A stretch of DNA of 64,000 nucleotides, taken from the NCBI RefSeq assembly GCF_006385595.1, contig NZ_CP041046.1, positions 1,550,001 through 1,614,000 of the forward strand, in the 5' to 3' direction. Source of the DNA: Luteibacter pinisoli (lineage in GTDB: Bacteria > Pseudomonadota > Gammaproteobacteria > Xanthomonadales > Rhodanobacteraceae). Below, in pieces: positions 25,448-35,100 of this stretch. The translations under genes were made by a program, and so were the position numbers. The notes beneath the pieces were generated by a model. The model saw only the letters and a list, made by a program, of their open reading frames with translations, made no database searches and had not been told where the DNA came from. Position 1 is the stretch's first letter; every line of letters starts with the position of its first letter.

Positions 25448-26005
25448 TCAGGCCTTGATCCGGCCCAGCCGGCCGTCGTCGTACGCGCGCGCCCAGGGGA
25501 ATTGCGGGCCCGGGTCGCGCTTGCGGGGCACTTCGTTCTCCGGGTCGTCGCTGGACGGGACCATGGCGGTGTCCAGGTCCTCGTGGCCGGCGATGTGGCG
25601 CAGGGACGGGAAGCGTTCCACGAGGTGGTCGAGCAGCGCACGCAGGGCGGTGATCTGCGCCGCGGGGTAGGGCTCGGTCATTTCCTGTTTGGCCGAGTGG
25701 AACCAGTCCGGGTAGCGGCCGAGGTTCACTAGCTCGATGCCGATGGAACGCGGGTTGTAGCCACGGGTGTGGTTGGCCACCCGGTTCGGGTCCACGTAGC
25801 AGAGGATCGAACCGTCGCGGTCGATGTAGTAATGCCCGCTGGCGCCCGTGCCGCGGTCTTCGTAGAGCACGCGCTCGCCGTACTCCCGGGCCAGGGCCAG
25901 GTCGGGCAGCTCGGTGCAGTGGATGACCACGAGGTCGACGGTGTCGCCGGCGCGCTCGGGCAGGCGATCTTCGTAGGGCAGGGGGGCGTGAAGGATGTCG
26001 ATCAT
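25448..26005 (-). CDS. N-acetylmuramoyl-L-alanine amidase (AmpD-like, amidase_2)
   Basis: A 185-residue amidase with the zinc ligands of the amidase_2 family: H29 in VVIHCTE, H141 in IAGHEDLD and D164 in RKRDPGPQFPW. E91 in SIGIELVN is at the catalytic position. AmpD removes stem peptides from anhydro-muropeptides in wall recycling and can affect ampC induction. No signal peptide and no periplasm-targeting sequence is seen, so cytoplasmic AmpD-type recycling is the best reading, though related periplasmic AmpDh enzymes exist. Stands alone, divergent from the hydrolase-rlmKL pair. Confidence 0.85.
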   Translation of the reverse strand: MIDILHAPLPYEDRLPERAGDTVDLVVIHCTELPDLALAREYGERVLYEDRGTGASGHYYIDRDGSILCYVDPNRVANHTRGYNPRSIGIELVNLGRYPDWFHSAKQEMTEPYPAAQITALRALLDHLVERFPSLRHIAGHEDLDTAMVPSSDDPENEVPRKRDPGPQFPWARAYDDGRLGRIKA

Positions 26006-26050
26006 GCCGCTTTGATAACATAGGCAGTCGATCCGCGTACGGAGACCGCC

Positions 26051-26569
26051 ATGCGCGGCTACATCATTCTTTCCCACGGGTCCGATTCCGGTCCCGATGC
26101 CACCAAGGTGAGCGCCCTGGCGGCGCTGGCCGAGTCCCTCGGCTGGGCCACCCTCCGCCCCGATTACCGCGAAGATGACCTCAAGGGCCACGCCGGCTCG
26201 GTGGATCCGCGCCTGGCGCGGCTGGCCGCGGCGATCGCCGCCGCGCCGGTGCCGCCGGTGCTGGTGGGCTCGAGCATGGGTGCCTTCGCCTCGGGCCTGG
26301 CTTCCCTCGACGCCGAGGTGGCGGGGTTGTTCCTGCTCGCCCTGCCGGCCGGCATCCCCGGCTACCCGCGCCCGTTCGCCGCGGCGAGGGGCGTGCCCAC
26401 CTTCCTTATCCACGGCTACGCCGACGACGTCTGCCCCGTGGAAGGCGCCTTCGCCTTTGCGCGCAGCCAGGGTGCTCCCCTGCTGCTGGTCCAGGACGAC
26501 CATCGCCTTAGCGACACCCTGACCGATATCGAGGCGGCGTTCCGCCGCTTCCTGGAAACCCTGGCATGA
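26051..26569 (+). CDS. Small alpha/beta hydrolase
   Basis: A 172-residue alpha/beta hydrolase with N-terminal strand YIILSHGSDSG, nucleophile elbow GSSMG (S75), Asp at 125 or 126 in HGYADDVCPV and His151 in DDHRLSD. Short, without lid domain, in the YcfP/dienelactone-hydrolase-like size class. The ATG of rlmKL overlaps its stop (ATGA at 26566-26569), so the two are translationally coupled. Substrate unknown. Confidence 0.85.
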   Translation: MRGYIILSHGSDSGPDATKVSALAALAESLGWATLRPDYREDDLKGHAGSVDPRLARLAAAIAAAPVPPVLVGSSMGAFASGLASLDAEVAGLFLLALPAGIPGYPRPFAAARGVPTFLIHGYADDVCPVEGAFAFARSQGAPLLLVQDDHRLSDTLTDIEAAFRRFLETLA

Positions 26570-28707
26570 ACTTCTTCGCCACCTGCCCCAAGGGCCTCGA
26601 ATACCTCCTCAAGGACGAACTGGTCGCCATCGGCGCCGAGGACGTGAAGGAGGCCCTGGCCGGCGTCTCGTTCTCCGGTGGCCTGGATACCGCCTACCGC
26701 GCCTGCCTATGGTCGCGCATGGCCAGCCGCGTGCTGCTGCCGCTGGCGGAGTTCGATGCCGCCACGCCGGAAGACCTCTACCAGGGCGTGCAGTCCATCA
26801 CCTGGTCGGAGCACCTGGCCGCCCACGGCACCCTCGCCGTGGACGCCAACACGGCGCTCAGCAAGCTCACGCACAGCCAGTTCATCGCGCTGAAGACCAA
26901 GGACGCCATCGTCGACCAGTTCCGCGAGGCCAGCGGCTCCCGCCCGGACGTGGAAACCGAAGAGCCGGATGTGCAGATCAACGTCCGCGTGCGCCGCGAC
27001 CGCGCCACGCTGTCCATCGACCTCTCGGGTTCGCCGTTGCATCGCCGCGGCTGGCGCGAGCGCCAGGGCGAGGCCCCGCTGAAGGAAAACCTCGCCGCCG
27101 CCATGCTCGTCCGCGCCCAGTGGCCGCGGATCTACGCCGAGGGCGGGGCACTGGTGGACCCGATGTGTGGCTCCGGCACGCTGCTGATCGAAGGCGCCCT
27201 GATGGCGGCTGGTGCGGCGCCGGGCCTGCGCCGGGGCTACTTCGGCTTCCTGGGCTGGCTCAAGCACGACTACGCGCTGTGGAAGCAGTTGTGGGAAGAA
27301 GCCAAGGCCAGCACCGACGAAGGCCTGCGCCAGCTGCGCCCGGTGTTCTTCGGCAGCGATTCGGATCCGAACATGGTCCAGACCGCCAAGCGCAACGCGC
27401 AGACGGCCGGCGTGGCGGGTTTCGTGCACCTCGACCGTCGTGACGCGGTCCACGTCGAGCCGCCGCCGGAGACCCCGCTTGGCCTGGTCATCACCAACCC
27501 GCCGTACGGCGAGCGCCTGGGTGACCGCGCCGAGCTGCCGCACCTGTACCGCCAGTTCGGCCAGGCCCTGAAGGATCGCTTCCCGGGCTGGCGCGCCGCC
27601 GTGCTGGCCGGCGACGAGGAGCTGGGCCGTGCCCTGAGGCTCTCGCCGGACAAGCGCTACGCGCTGTACAACGGCGCGCTGGAAACCCCGCTGCTCACCT
27701 TCAGCCTGCGCGCCGCGGGCGAAGCCCCGCGCGAGCAGAAGCCGTTGTCCGACGGCGCCCAGATGCTGAAGAACCGCCTGGAGAAGAACGTCCGCCACCT
27801 GCGCAAGCGGCTGGCCCGCGAAGGCATCACCTGCTGGCGTGCGTACGATCAGGATCTGCCCGAGTACGCGGCGGCCATCGACGTCTACGAAGACTGGCTG
27901 CACATCCAGGAGTACAAGGCGCCGCAGGACATCCCCGTGGACGTGGCGCGCAACCGCCTGCGCGAAGTGGTGCGGGTGGCGTCCGAGGTTCTTGAGATTC
28001 CCCGTGACCGCATCGCGGTGAAAACCCGTGAGCGCGGCAAGGGCGGTTCCAAGTACGGCCAGATGGACCAGCAGGGCCAGTTCGTCGAGGTGCACGAAGC
28101 CGGGCTGTCGTTCCTGATCAACCCCACGGACTACCTGGATACCGGCCTGTTCCTTGACCACCGCCTGGTCCGCGCCAAGATCCGGGAACTTGCCGCCGGC
28201 AAGCATTTCCTCAACCTGTTCGCTTACACCGGTTCGGCCAGCGTCTACGCGGCCGCCGGCGGCGCGCGTGACACCACCAGCGTGGATCTGTCCGCGACCT
28301 ACCTGGACTGGGCCTCGAAGAACATGGCCCTGAACGGCTTCACGGGCAGCCGCCACCGCCTGGTCCAGGAGGACGCCGTGTCGTTCCTGGAGAAGCGCTC
28401 GATGCAGTACGGCGTCATCTACGTCGACCCGCCGACCTTCTCCAACTCGAAGAAGGCGGACGACTTCGACGTCCAGCGCGACCACGTGAAGCTGCTGCTG
28501 CAGTGCGCCGACCGTCTGCTGCCTGAAGGGGTGATTGTTTTCTCAAACAATTTCCGCCGCTTCCAGCTTGATCGGGCCGCCCTCGAACCCCATCTTTCCA
28601 TTGAAGACTGGAGCGCACCGAGCATCCCGTTCGACTTCGCACGGCGCCACGATATCCACGGTTGCTGGCTGCTTCGGAAGCCGTTCGTGAATCCATGGAA
28701 AACGTGA
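26566..28707 (+). CDS. rlmL: Bifunctional 23S rRNA methyltransferase RlmKL
   Basis: Methylates 23S rRNA G2445 (m2G) with the N-terminal half and G2069 (m7G) with the C-terminal half; both sites are near the peptidyl-transferase ring. The 713-residue fused protein has a THUMP domain (about residues 60-165), the RlmL methyltransferase with NPPYGERLG near residue 310, and the RlmK methyltransferase with FAYTGSASVYAAAGG and VDPPTFSNSKK near residue 620. Fused organisation is the gammaproteobacterial norm. Coupled to the upstream hydrolase by ATGA. Confidence 0.96.
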   Translation: MNFFATCPKGLEYLLKDELVAIGAEDVKEALAGVSFSGGLDTAYRACLWSRMASRVLLPLAEFDAATPEDLYQGVQSITWSEHLAAHGTLAVDANTALSKLTHSQFIALKTKDAIVDQFREASGSRPDVETEEPDVQINVRVRRDRATLSIDLSGSPLHRRGWRERQGEAPLKENLAAAMLVRAQWPRIYAEGGALVDPMCGSGTLLIEGALMAAGAAPGLRRGYFGFLGWLKHDYALWKQLWEEAKASTDEGLRQLRPVFFGSDSDPNMVQTAKRNAQTAGVAGFVHLDRRDAVHVEPPPETPLGLVITNPPYGERLGDRAELPHLYRQFGQALKDRFPGWRAAVLAGDEELGRALRLSPDKRYALYNGALETPLLTFSLRAAGEAPREQKPLSDGAQMLKNRLEKNVRHLRKRLAREGITCWRAYDQDLPEYAAAIDVYEDWLHIQEYKAPQDIPVDVARNRLREVVRVASEVLEIPRDRIAVKTRERGKGGSKYGQMDQQGQFVEVHEAGLSFLINPTDYLDTGLFLDHRLVRAKIRELAAGKHFLNLFAYTGSASVYAAAGGARDTTSVDLSATYLDWASKNMALNGFTGSRHRLVQEDAVSFLEKRSMQYGVIYVDPPTFSNSKKADDFDVQRDHVKLLLQCADRLLPEGVIVFSNNFRRFQLDRAALEPHLSIEDWSAPSIPFDFARRHDIHGCWLLRKPFVNPWKT

Positions 28708-28783
28708 ACGCCGGGTGCAGAAAACTTCAGTTCGGATTCAGTGGCCGGGCGCGAATCTGCGCTCACCTGAGGAGGTAACTGTC

Positions 28784-29188
28784 ATGAAAGCCAAGTTCGT
28801 CAAGTCCGCCGTTGCCCTCGCTGCCGTGGGTCTCATGGCGTTCGCACCAGCCTCGTTCGCGGGCGGCTGGGGCCATGGCGGTTATTACCGGGGCGGCTAC
28901 CACGGTGGCTATTACGGCGGTGGCTATCACCGCGGTGGTGGCTACTACGATCACAGCGGCCGCTGGATCGCTGGCGCGATTGTCGCCGGCACCGTAGGCG
29001 CCCTGGTTTACAACGCCACGCAGCCGCGTACCACGGTGGTTTACGGTGGCGCGCCGGTGTACTACAGCCAGCCGCGCACGGTGGTGTATGACGACGCTCC
29101 TGTCGTCACCCGCCGCGTCACGACCACGACCACCACGTACGACGACGGCTATTCGACCCGTTACGTTCGCGACGATGGCGGCTACTGA
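28784..29188 (+). CDS. Gly/Tyr/His-rich exported protein
   Basis: A 134-residue precursor with strong Shine-Dalgarno (GAGGAGG) and signal peptide ending SFAGG (cleavage after about residue 26). The mature part begins with a GGY/GYY/HGG-type repeat (residues 27-55), then a hydrophobic helix WIAGAIVAGTVGALVYN and a Thr/Tyr-rich tail. Such Gly-Tyr-His proteins occur in many Gram-negatives, with no agreed function. They may be outer-membrane or matrix-associated. Flanked downstream by a very strong terminator. Confidence 0.75.
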   Translation: MKAKFVKSAVALAAVGLMAFAPASFAGGWGHGGYYRGGYHGGYYGGGYHRGGGYYDHSGRWIAGAIVAGTVGALVYNATQPRTTVVYGGAPVYYSQPRTVVYDDAPVVTRRVTTTTTTYDDGYSTRYVRDDGGY

Positions 29189-29202
29189 TCCGCGCCTGAC
29201 GT

Positions 29203-29248
29203 GAGGCACAAAAAAACCCGGCTCATCGCCGGGTTTTTTTTGTGCCTC
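29203..29248. terminator. Strong bidirectional Rho-independent terminator
   Basis: Extended stem: GAGGCAC (29203-29209) with GTGCCTC (29242-29248), an A-run (29210-29216) against a T-run (29234-29241, one bulge), and CCCGGC (29217-29222) with GCCGGG (29228-29233) around a 5-base loop. It lies between the Gly-Tyr-rich gene and a convergent minus gene, and gives a T-tract on either strand. Confidence 0.92.
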
Positions 29249-29268
29249 AAGGACGCCCGCGGTAGCGC

Positions 29269-29700
29269 TCAGTGCGCCGGGCCGCTGATCCCCGGGCCCG
29301 AGGCCCCGTGCTTCTTCTCGAGCTGCTTGTAGGTCGCCTTGTCGATCTTCTCCACGGACTGGATCTGGCAGGGCGGATCGTCCCGGCGCACGATCTGCTC
29401 GTTGATGCTGCCGCATATGGCGAACGACTGGACCGCCTTGATGTTGGCGGACGACTTGAAGCGAACGCCGCCGCCCAGGCCCATGCGCGGGCAGTCCACG
29501 TCGGTGGTGACCTTGAAGAAATCCGGGCCGTTGGCGACGATCACCGTACGGTCGTCGACCACGCTGTAGTTGCTGATGCGGTCCGTGCGCATGCACTCAT
29601 TGACCGGGAGCTCGTGGCGGGCCGGCGGCGGGTCGCCCGCGGCGATGGCCGCAACGGGGGCGAGGACCAGGCAGGCGGCAATCAGATAGCGGGCGTTCAT
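29269..29700 (-). CDS. Exported DUF6491-like protein
   Basis: A 143-residue precursor with signal peptide MNARYLIAACLVLAPVAAIA. The mature chain has Cys residues in NECMRTDRISNY, VDCPRMGLGG, AICGS and PPCQIQSVEKI, the pattern of the DUF6491 family: an R.I..Y..VDD strand pair and a VDCP..G loop; two disulfides are likely. No function is known. The C-terminus (KKHGASGPGISGPAH) looks disordered. Shares the terminator with the convergent gene. Confidence 0.75.
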   Translation of the reverse strand: MNARYLIAACLVLAPVAAIAAGDPPPARHELPVNECMRTDRISNYSVVDDRTVIVANGPDFFKVTTDVDCPRMGLGGGVRFKSSANIKAVQSFAICGSINEQIVRRDDPPCQIQSVEKIDKATYKQLEKKHGASGPGISGPAH

Positions 29701-29887
29701 GGTGAATCCCTCGTTGCAGTGGGAATACCACGTTAAGCCGGATCGCAGAGAAAAACGAGAGGGGGCAGGGCGTTGGTCCACCTTCCGTTAAGGCCGGGAA
29801 CGCAACCACTCACACCCATTGAACGTTTCCTAGGGCAAGGTCATGCGTCATGGCTGACGAGTGTTGGCTGACCGTGGAAGCACCCGC

Positions 29888-31156
29888 ATGACCGCATCAT
29901 CGCTCGGCCTCGCCCCTGCCACGCGCCCCAACGCGGCGCTTGCCGAACGCTTCCTTCGCATCCGTTACCGCACGCGCGAACTCGCCGCCCGGCTGCAGCC
30001 CGAAGACACCGTGATCCAGTCCATGCCGGATGCCAGTCCGACGAAGTGGCACCTGGCGCATACCACGTGGTTCTTCGAACAGTTCATCCTGGGTCGCGAC
30101 GAGCGATACGTGTCGCCCAATCCTGAATGGCATTACCTCTTCAACAGCTACTACCAGTCCGTCGGGCCGATGCATGCACGGCCGCGTCGCGGCATGCTGA
30201 CGCGCCCGTCGCTCAGTGACGTGCTCGCTTACCGTGCGCGCATCGACGACGCCATCGCGGAGCGCATCGAACGCGGCGATGACGAGGCACTGCCGATGCT
30301 CGTTGAGCTCGGCGTGCAGCACGAGCAGCAACACCAGGAACTGTTGCTCACCGATATCAAGCATGCGTTTGCGCAAAATCCGCTCGAACCCACGTATGCG
30401 CCGGATGCACCGCGCGCGTTGTCAGTTGCCGCTCCCGCGTTGCAGTTCGTGTCGTTTGACGAGGGTGTCGTTGAGATCGGTTACGCCGGCGACGGTTTTC
30501 ATTTCGACAACGAAGGCCCGCGGCATCGCACGTATCGGCAGGCGGGTTCCATCGCCAATCGTCCTGTCACGAACGCGGAGTACCGTGCGTTTGTCGATGA
30601 CGGCGGTTATCGCACGCCCACCCTGTGGCTCTCCGATGGCTGGGCCACGGTGCAGGCGGAAGGCTGGCAGCGTCCGCTGTACTGGGACGAGGCCTGCGAG
30701 ACGGAGTTCACCCTGCAAGGCCGGCATGCCATCGACCCGCATGCGCCGGTGTGTCACGTGAGTTACTTCGAGGCGGACGCCTTTGCCCGCTGGGCCGGTG
30801 CCCGCCTGCCGACGGAGGTGGAATGGGAAACCATGGCCGCCGCGCTCCCCGTAAAGGGGAACCTTCAGGACAGCGGGGTGTTCCAACCTCGTGCCATCAC
30901 CTTCGAGACGGAACTCGGGCAAATGTACGGCGACTGTTGGGAATGGACGATGAGCCCCTATGTCAGTTATCCCGGGTTTCGTCCGCTTGACGGCGCGCTG
31001 GGTGAGTACAACGGAAAATTCATGAATGGGCAGTGGATCCTTCGCGGAGGCTCGTGTGCGACGCCCGCCGATCATGTCCGTTCGACGTACCGGAATTTCT
31101 TCCCGCCCCACGCCCGTTGGCAGTTTTCGGGGCTACGACTTGGAAACGATCGATGA
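29888..31156 (+). CDS. egtB: Ergothioneine biosynthesis iron-dependent sulfoxide synthase EgtB
   Basis: Couples hercynine with a thiol donor (gamma-glutamyl-cysteine or cysteine) using O2 and non-haem iron. The 422-residue protein has a DinB-like N-terminal half with iron-binding His residues in KWHLAHTTWFF and VQHEQQHQELLL, and a C-terminal FGE-sulfatase (formylglycine-generating-type) domain with the NRPVTNAEYRAFV and LRGGSC signatures. The ATG at 29888 is preferred over TTG 29861. Overlaps egtD by ATGA. No egtA, egtC or egtE follows, so the thiol donor cannot be told from the locus. Confidence 0.94.
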   Translation: MTASSLGLAPATRPNAALAERFLRIRYRTRELAARLQPEDTVIQSMPDASPTKWHLAHTTWFFEQFILGRDERYVSPNPEWHYLFNSYYQSVGPMHARPRRGMLTRPSLSDVLAYRARIDDAIAERIERGDDEALPMLVELGVQHEQQHQELLLTDIKHAFAQNPLEPTYAPDAPRALSVAAPALQFVSFDEGVVEIGYAGDGFHFDNEGPRHRTYRQAGSIANRPVTNAEYRAFVDDGGYRTPTLWLSDGWATVQAEGWQRPLYWDEACETEFTLQGRHAIDPHAPVCHVSYFEADAFARWAGARLPTEVEWETMAAALPVKGNLQDSGVFQPRAITFETELGQMYGDCWEWTMSPYVSYPGFRPLDGALGEYNGKFMNGQWILRGGSCATPADHVRSTYRNFFPPHARWQFSGLRLGNDR

Positions 31157-32136
31157 GCGCTCAACCGAAAGATATCCGCCTGGACGACCGCCATCCGGAT
31201 GTCGATGACACCCTGGACACCGTGCGCCGTGGGCTCGCCGCGAAACAGAAGAAGCTGCCGTCGCGGCTGTTCTACGACGAACGCGGCTCCGCCCTGTTCG
31301 AAGCGATTTGCGAACAACCCGAGTACTACCTCACCCGCACCGAGATCGCGATCATGCGCGACCATGCGGGTGATATCGCCGACACACTCGGCCATGACGT
31401 ACGCCTGGTGGAGTACGGCAGTGGCAGCGGCATCAAGACGCGCATGCTGCTCGAGCACCTTGAGACGCCGGTGGCCTACGTGCCCGTGGAGATCTCACGC
31501 ACGGCGCTGATGGAAAGCGTGGCGGAACTGGCGACGCGTTTCCCCGATGTGCCGATGCAGCCGGTGTGCGCCGACTTCACCCAGCCGCTGCGCCTGCCCG
31601 TGGCATCGCGCTCGCCGCGGCGCACGGTGATCTACTTCCCGGGATCCACCATCGGCAACTTCGAGACGAAGGAAGCGATCAGGATCCTGCGCCAGATGCG
31701 CACGGAGATGAGCGTCGGTGGCGGCATCATCGTCGGCGTGGACCTGAAGAAGGACCCGGCCGCCATCGAAGCGGCCTACAACGACGCCGCCGGCGTCACG
31801 CGCGAGTTCACCCTCAACATGCTGGTGCGGCTGAACCGCGAAATCGGTACCGATTTCGACGTGGAGGCGTTCCGCCACCGCGCCCGCTATAACGCGCTGG
31901 CCGGGCGCATTGAAACGGCGCTGGTCAGCACGAAGCGCCAGGACGTCCACGTCGGCCACGATGTCTTCGCTTTCCGCGAGGACGAGGCGATGCAGGTGGA
32001 ATACAGCTGCAAGTACTCGCTGGAGGACTTCGCGCAGATGGCCAGCAAGGCCGGCCTCGCCGTGGAGAAGGTCTGGATGGACGCCGACCAGAAATTCAGC
32101 GTCCAGTATCTGGTCCGTTCCGCTCCCGCGGCCTGA
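31153..32136 (+). CDS. egtD: Histidine N-alpha-methyltransferase EgtD
   Basis: Trimethylates L-histidine to hercynine with three S-adenosylmethionine. The 327-residue protein has the SAM-binding VEYGSGSGIKTRMLL, the conserved KLPSRLFYDERGSALFE start region and YFPGSTIGNF. Directly follows egtB with an ATGA overlap, so a two-gene operon. The convergent mfd gene ends two bases past its stop. The pair should make ergothioneine with a C-S lyase from elsewhere in the genome. Confidence 0.95.
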   Translation: MSAQPKDIRLDDRHPDVDDTLDTVRRGLAAKQKKLPSRLFYDERGSALFEAICEQPEYYLTRTEIAIMRDHAGDIADTLGHDVRLVEYGSGSGIKTRMLLEHLETPVAYVPVEISRTALMESVAELATRFPDVPMQPVCADFTQPLRLPVASRSPRRTVIYFPGSTIGNFETKEAIRILRQMRTEMSVGGGIIVGVDLKKDPAAIEAAYNDAAGVTREFTLNMLVRLNREIGTDFDVEAFRHRARYNALAGRIETALVSTKRQDVHVGHDVFAFREDEAMQVEYSCKYSLEDFAQMASKAGLAVEKVWMDADQKFSVQYLVRSAPAA

Positions 32137-32138
32137 CC

Positions 32139-35100
32139 TCAGGACGGGCGACGCGCGCCCAGTGACACCAGGGTTTCCTGCGCAGCGCGGATGCGTTCCG
32201 CGCTGCCGGGAAGCTCCATGATCACCCGCAGCTTGTCCTGGCCATCCAGCTTGAACACGCGCGGCTGCTGCTGGATCAGCTTGATCAGCAGCACCGGGTC
32301 GACGTCGGGCTTTTCGCGGAAGGTGATGCGTCCGCCGCTCGGCCCGAAATCGACCTTGCGAATACCCAGCGGCGTCGCCATCAGCTTCAGCTGGGCCACC
32401 GCGAACAGACACTTGGCCTGGTCCGGAAGCAGGCCGAAGCGATCGATCATTTCCACCTGGAGCTCGCGCAGGCCTTCGTCGTCGCGCGCGCTGGCGATGC
32501 GCTTGTACAGCGTCAGGCGCGTATGCACGTCGGGCAGGTAGTCGTCCGGGATGAGCGCCGCGAGGTGTAGCTCGACCTCGGTCTCGTGTTCCGAAGTGAG
32601 GTCGAAGTCCGGGATCTTGCCCGAACGCAGCGCGCGCACGGCGCGGTCCAGCAGTTCGGTATACAGGCCGAAGCCGATTTCCTGGATCTGGCCCGACTGT
32701 TCCTCGCCGAGCATTTCGCCGGCGCCGCGGATCTCCAGGTCGTGCGTGGCCAGCGTGAAGCCGGCGCCAAGCTCTTCCAGCGATGCCAGGGCTTCCAGGC
32801 GCTTCTCGGCGTCCGCCGTCATCGCCTTGCGGTCCGGCACGATCAGGTAGGCGTACGCGCGGTGATGCGAACGACCGACGCGGCCGCGCAGCTGGTGCAG
32901 CTGGGCCAGGCCGAAGCGATCCGCGCGGTTCACGACGATGGTATTGGCGGTCGGGATATCGATGCCCGACTCAATGATCGTGGTCGAGACCAGCACGTTG
33001 AAGCGCTGGCGGTGGAAGTCCGCCATCACCTGTTCGAGTTCGCGCTCGGGCATCTGGCCGTGGGCCACGCGGATGCGTGCCTCGGGAATCAGTTCGCCCA
33101 GCTCGCGCGCCATGCGCTCGATCGAGTCGACCTCGTTGTGCAGGAAATACACCTGGCCGCCACGGGCCAGCTCACGCTGGATCGCTTCGCGGATGAGCGC
33201 GGGTTGCCACGTCGAGATGAGGGTGCGCACCGCGGTACGGTGGGCGGGCGGGGTGGCGATGATCGACAGGTCGCGCAGGCCGCTCATCGCCATGTTCAAC
33301 GTACGCGGGATCGGCGTGGCCGTCAGGGTGAGCAGGTCCACGGCGGCGCGCAGCTTCTTCAGCTGTTCCTTCTGGCGCACGCCGAAGCGCTGTTCCTCGT
33401 CGACGATCACCAGCCCGAGGTTCTTGAAGCGGATATCCGGCTGCAGGAGTTTGTGCGTGCCGACCATGACGTCCACCTGGCCGTCGGCGAGGCGCTCCAG
33501 CGCGTTATCCACTTCCTTCTTCGACTTGAAGCGCGACAGCACTTCCACGCGCACCGGCCAGTCAGCGAAGCGATCGGCGAAGTTGCGGTAGTGCTGCTGG
33601 GCGAGCAGGGTGGTCGGCACCAGCACGGCCACCTGTTTGCCGGCCGTGGCTGCGGCGAAGGCAGCGCGCAGCGCTACTTCGGTCTTGCCGAAGCCGACGT
33701 CACCGCAGACCACGCGGTCCATGGCGCGCGGCGCGGCCAGGTCGACGATCACGGCGTCGATGGCGCGCTGCTGGTCCAGGGTTTCTTCGAAGGGGAAGGT
33801 GGCGGCGAATTCTTCGATCATCTGCCGGTCCACCGATAGGGCCTCGCCGACCTTGGCCTCGCGCTGCGCGTAGATCGCCAGCAGCTCGGCGGCCACGTCG
33901 CGCACCTTCTCCGCGGCCTTCTTGCGCGCACGTTCCCAGGCGTCTCCGCCGAGGGAGTGCAGCGGCGCGAGTTCGGGTGCCGTGCCGGTGTAACGGCTGA
34001 CGAGGCCGAGCTGGGCCACGGGCACGTAGAGCTTGTCGCCCTTGGCGTACTCGATGGTGAGGAACTCGCCGGGCATGTCGCCGACGTCCAGGGTCAGCAG
34101 GCCCTGGTAGCGGCCCACGCCGTGGTCGATATGGACGATGGGCGAGCCGATCTGCAGCTCGGTCAGGTCCTTGATGATGCTTTCAGGGTCGCGCGCGGCG
34201 CCGACGCGCTTGCGGCGCTCCGTGCGCACGCGCTCGCCGAACAGCTCGCGCTCGGTGAGCACCGTCAGCGCGGGCTCGTTCAGGGCGAAGCCCTGTTCCA
34301 GCGAGGCCACGGTGATGGCAAAGCGCTCGTCGCTGGCGAGGAAGGCCTTCCAGCTATCCGACAGCGTCGGCTTCATGCCCGCGCCCGCCAGCTGCTCGAT
34401 GAGCGCCTCGCGACGGCCGGCGGAGTCGGCGGCGACCAGCGTGCGGCCGGGGTAGTGGGCGAGGAAATGGCGCAGCGCCGTGCCGGGCTCTTCGCCCTTG
34501 CGGTTCAGCGGCAGCTCGGGCGCCGGCTGGGTGCCGAGGTCGACGGCATGCTCGTGGCCCTTTTCGACCACGTCGATGCGCACCTGCTTGTTCAACTGCT
34601 CGCGCAGCTGTTCCGGCGGCAGGTAGATCTCGGCCGGCGGCAGCACCGGGCGCTCGATGTCGTGGGCGCGCTGGTCGTAGCGGTCGCCCACCTGCTGCCA
34701 GAACGCCGCCGAGGATTCGAGCACGCCTTCGCCGAGGACGAACAGCGCATCGCCGGCGATGTAGTCGAACAGCGTTTCGGTTTTCGCGAAGAACAGCGGC
34801 AGGTAGTACTCGATGCCGCCCGGCGTCACGCCTTCCTTCATGTCCTGGTACAGCGGGCAGCGGCGCACGTCGATCGGGAAACGGTCGCGCAGGGCGGTGC
34901 GGAAGGCCTTGGCAGCGTCCTCCGTGACCGGGAATTCGCGGGCGGGGAGCAGGTCCACGCCGTCCACCTGCTGCTGCGAGCGCTGCGATTCGGGGTCGAA
35001 CGTGCGGATCGACTCGATCTCGTCGTCGAACAGCTCGATGCGGTAGGGCTCGCGCGAGCCCATGGCGAAGATGTCGATCAGGGCACCGCGCACGGCGAAG

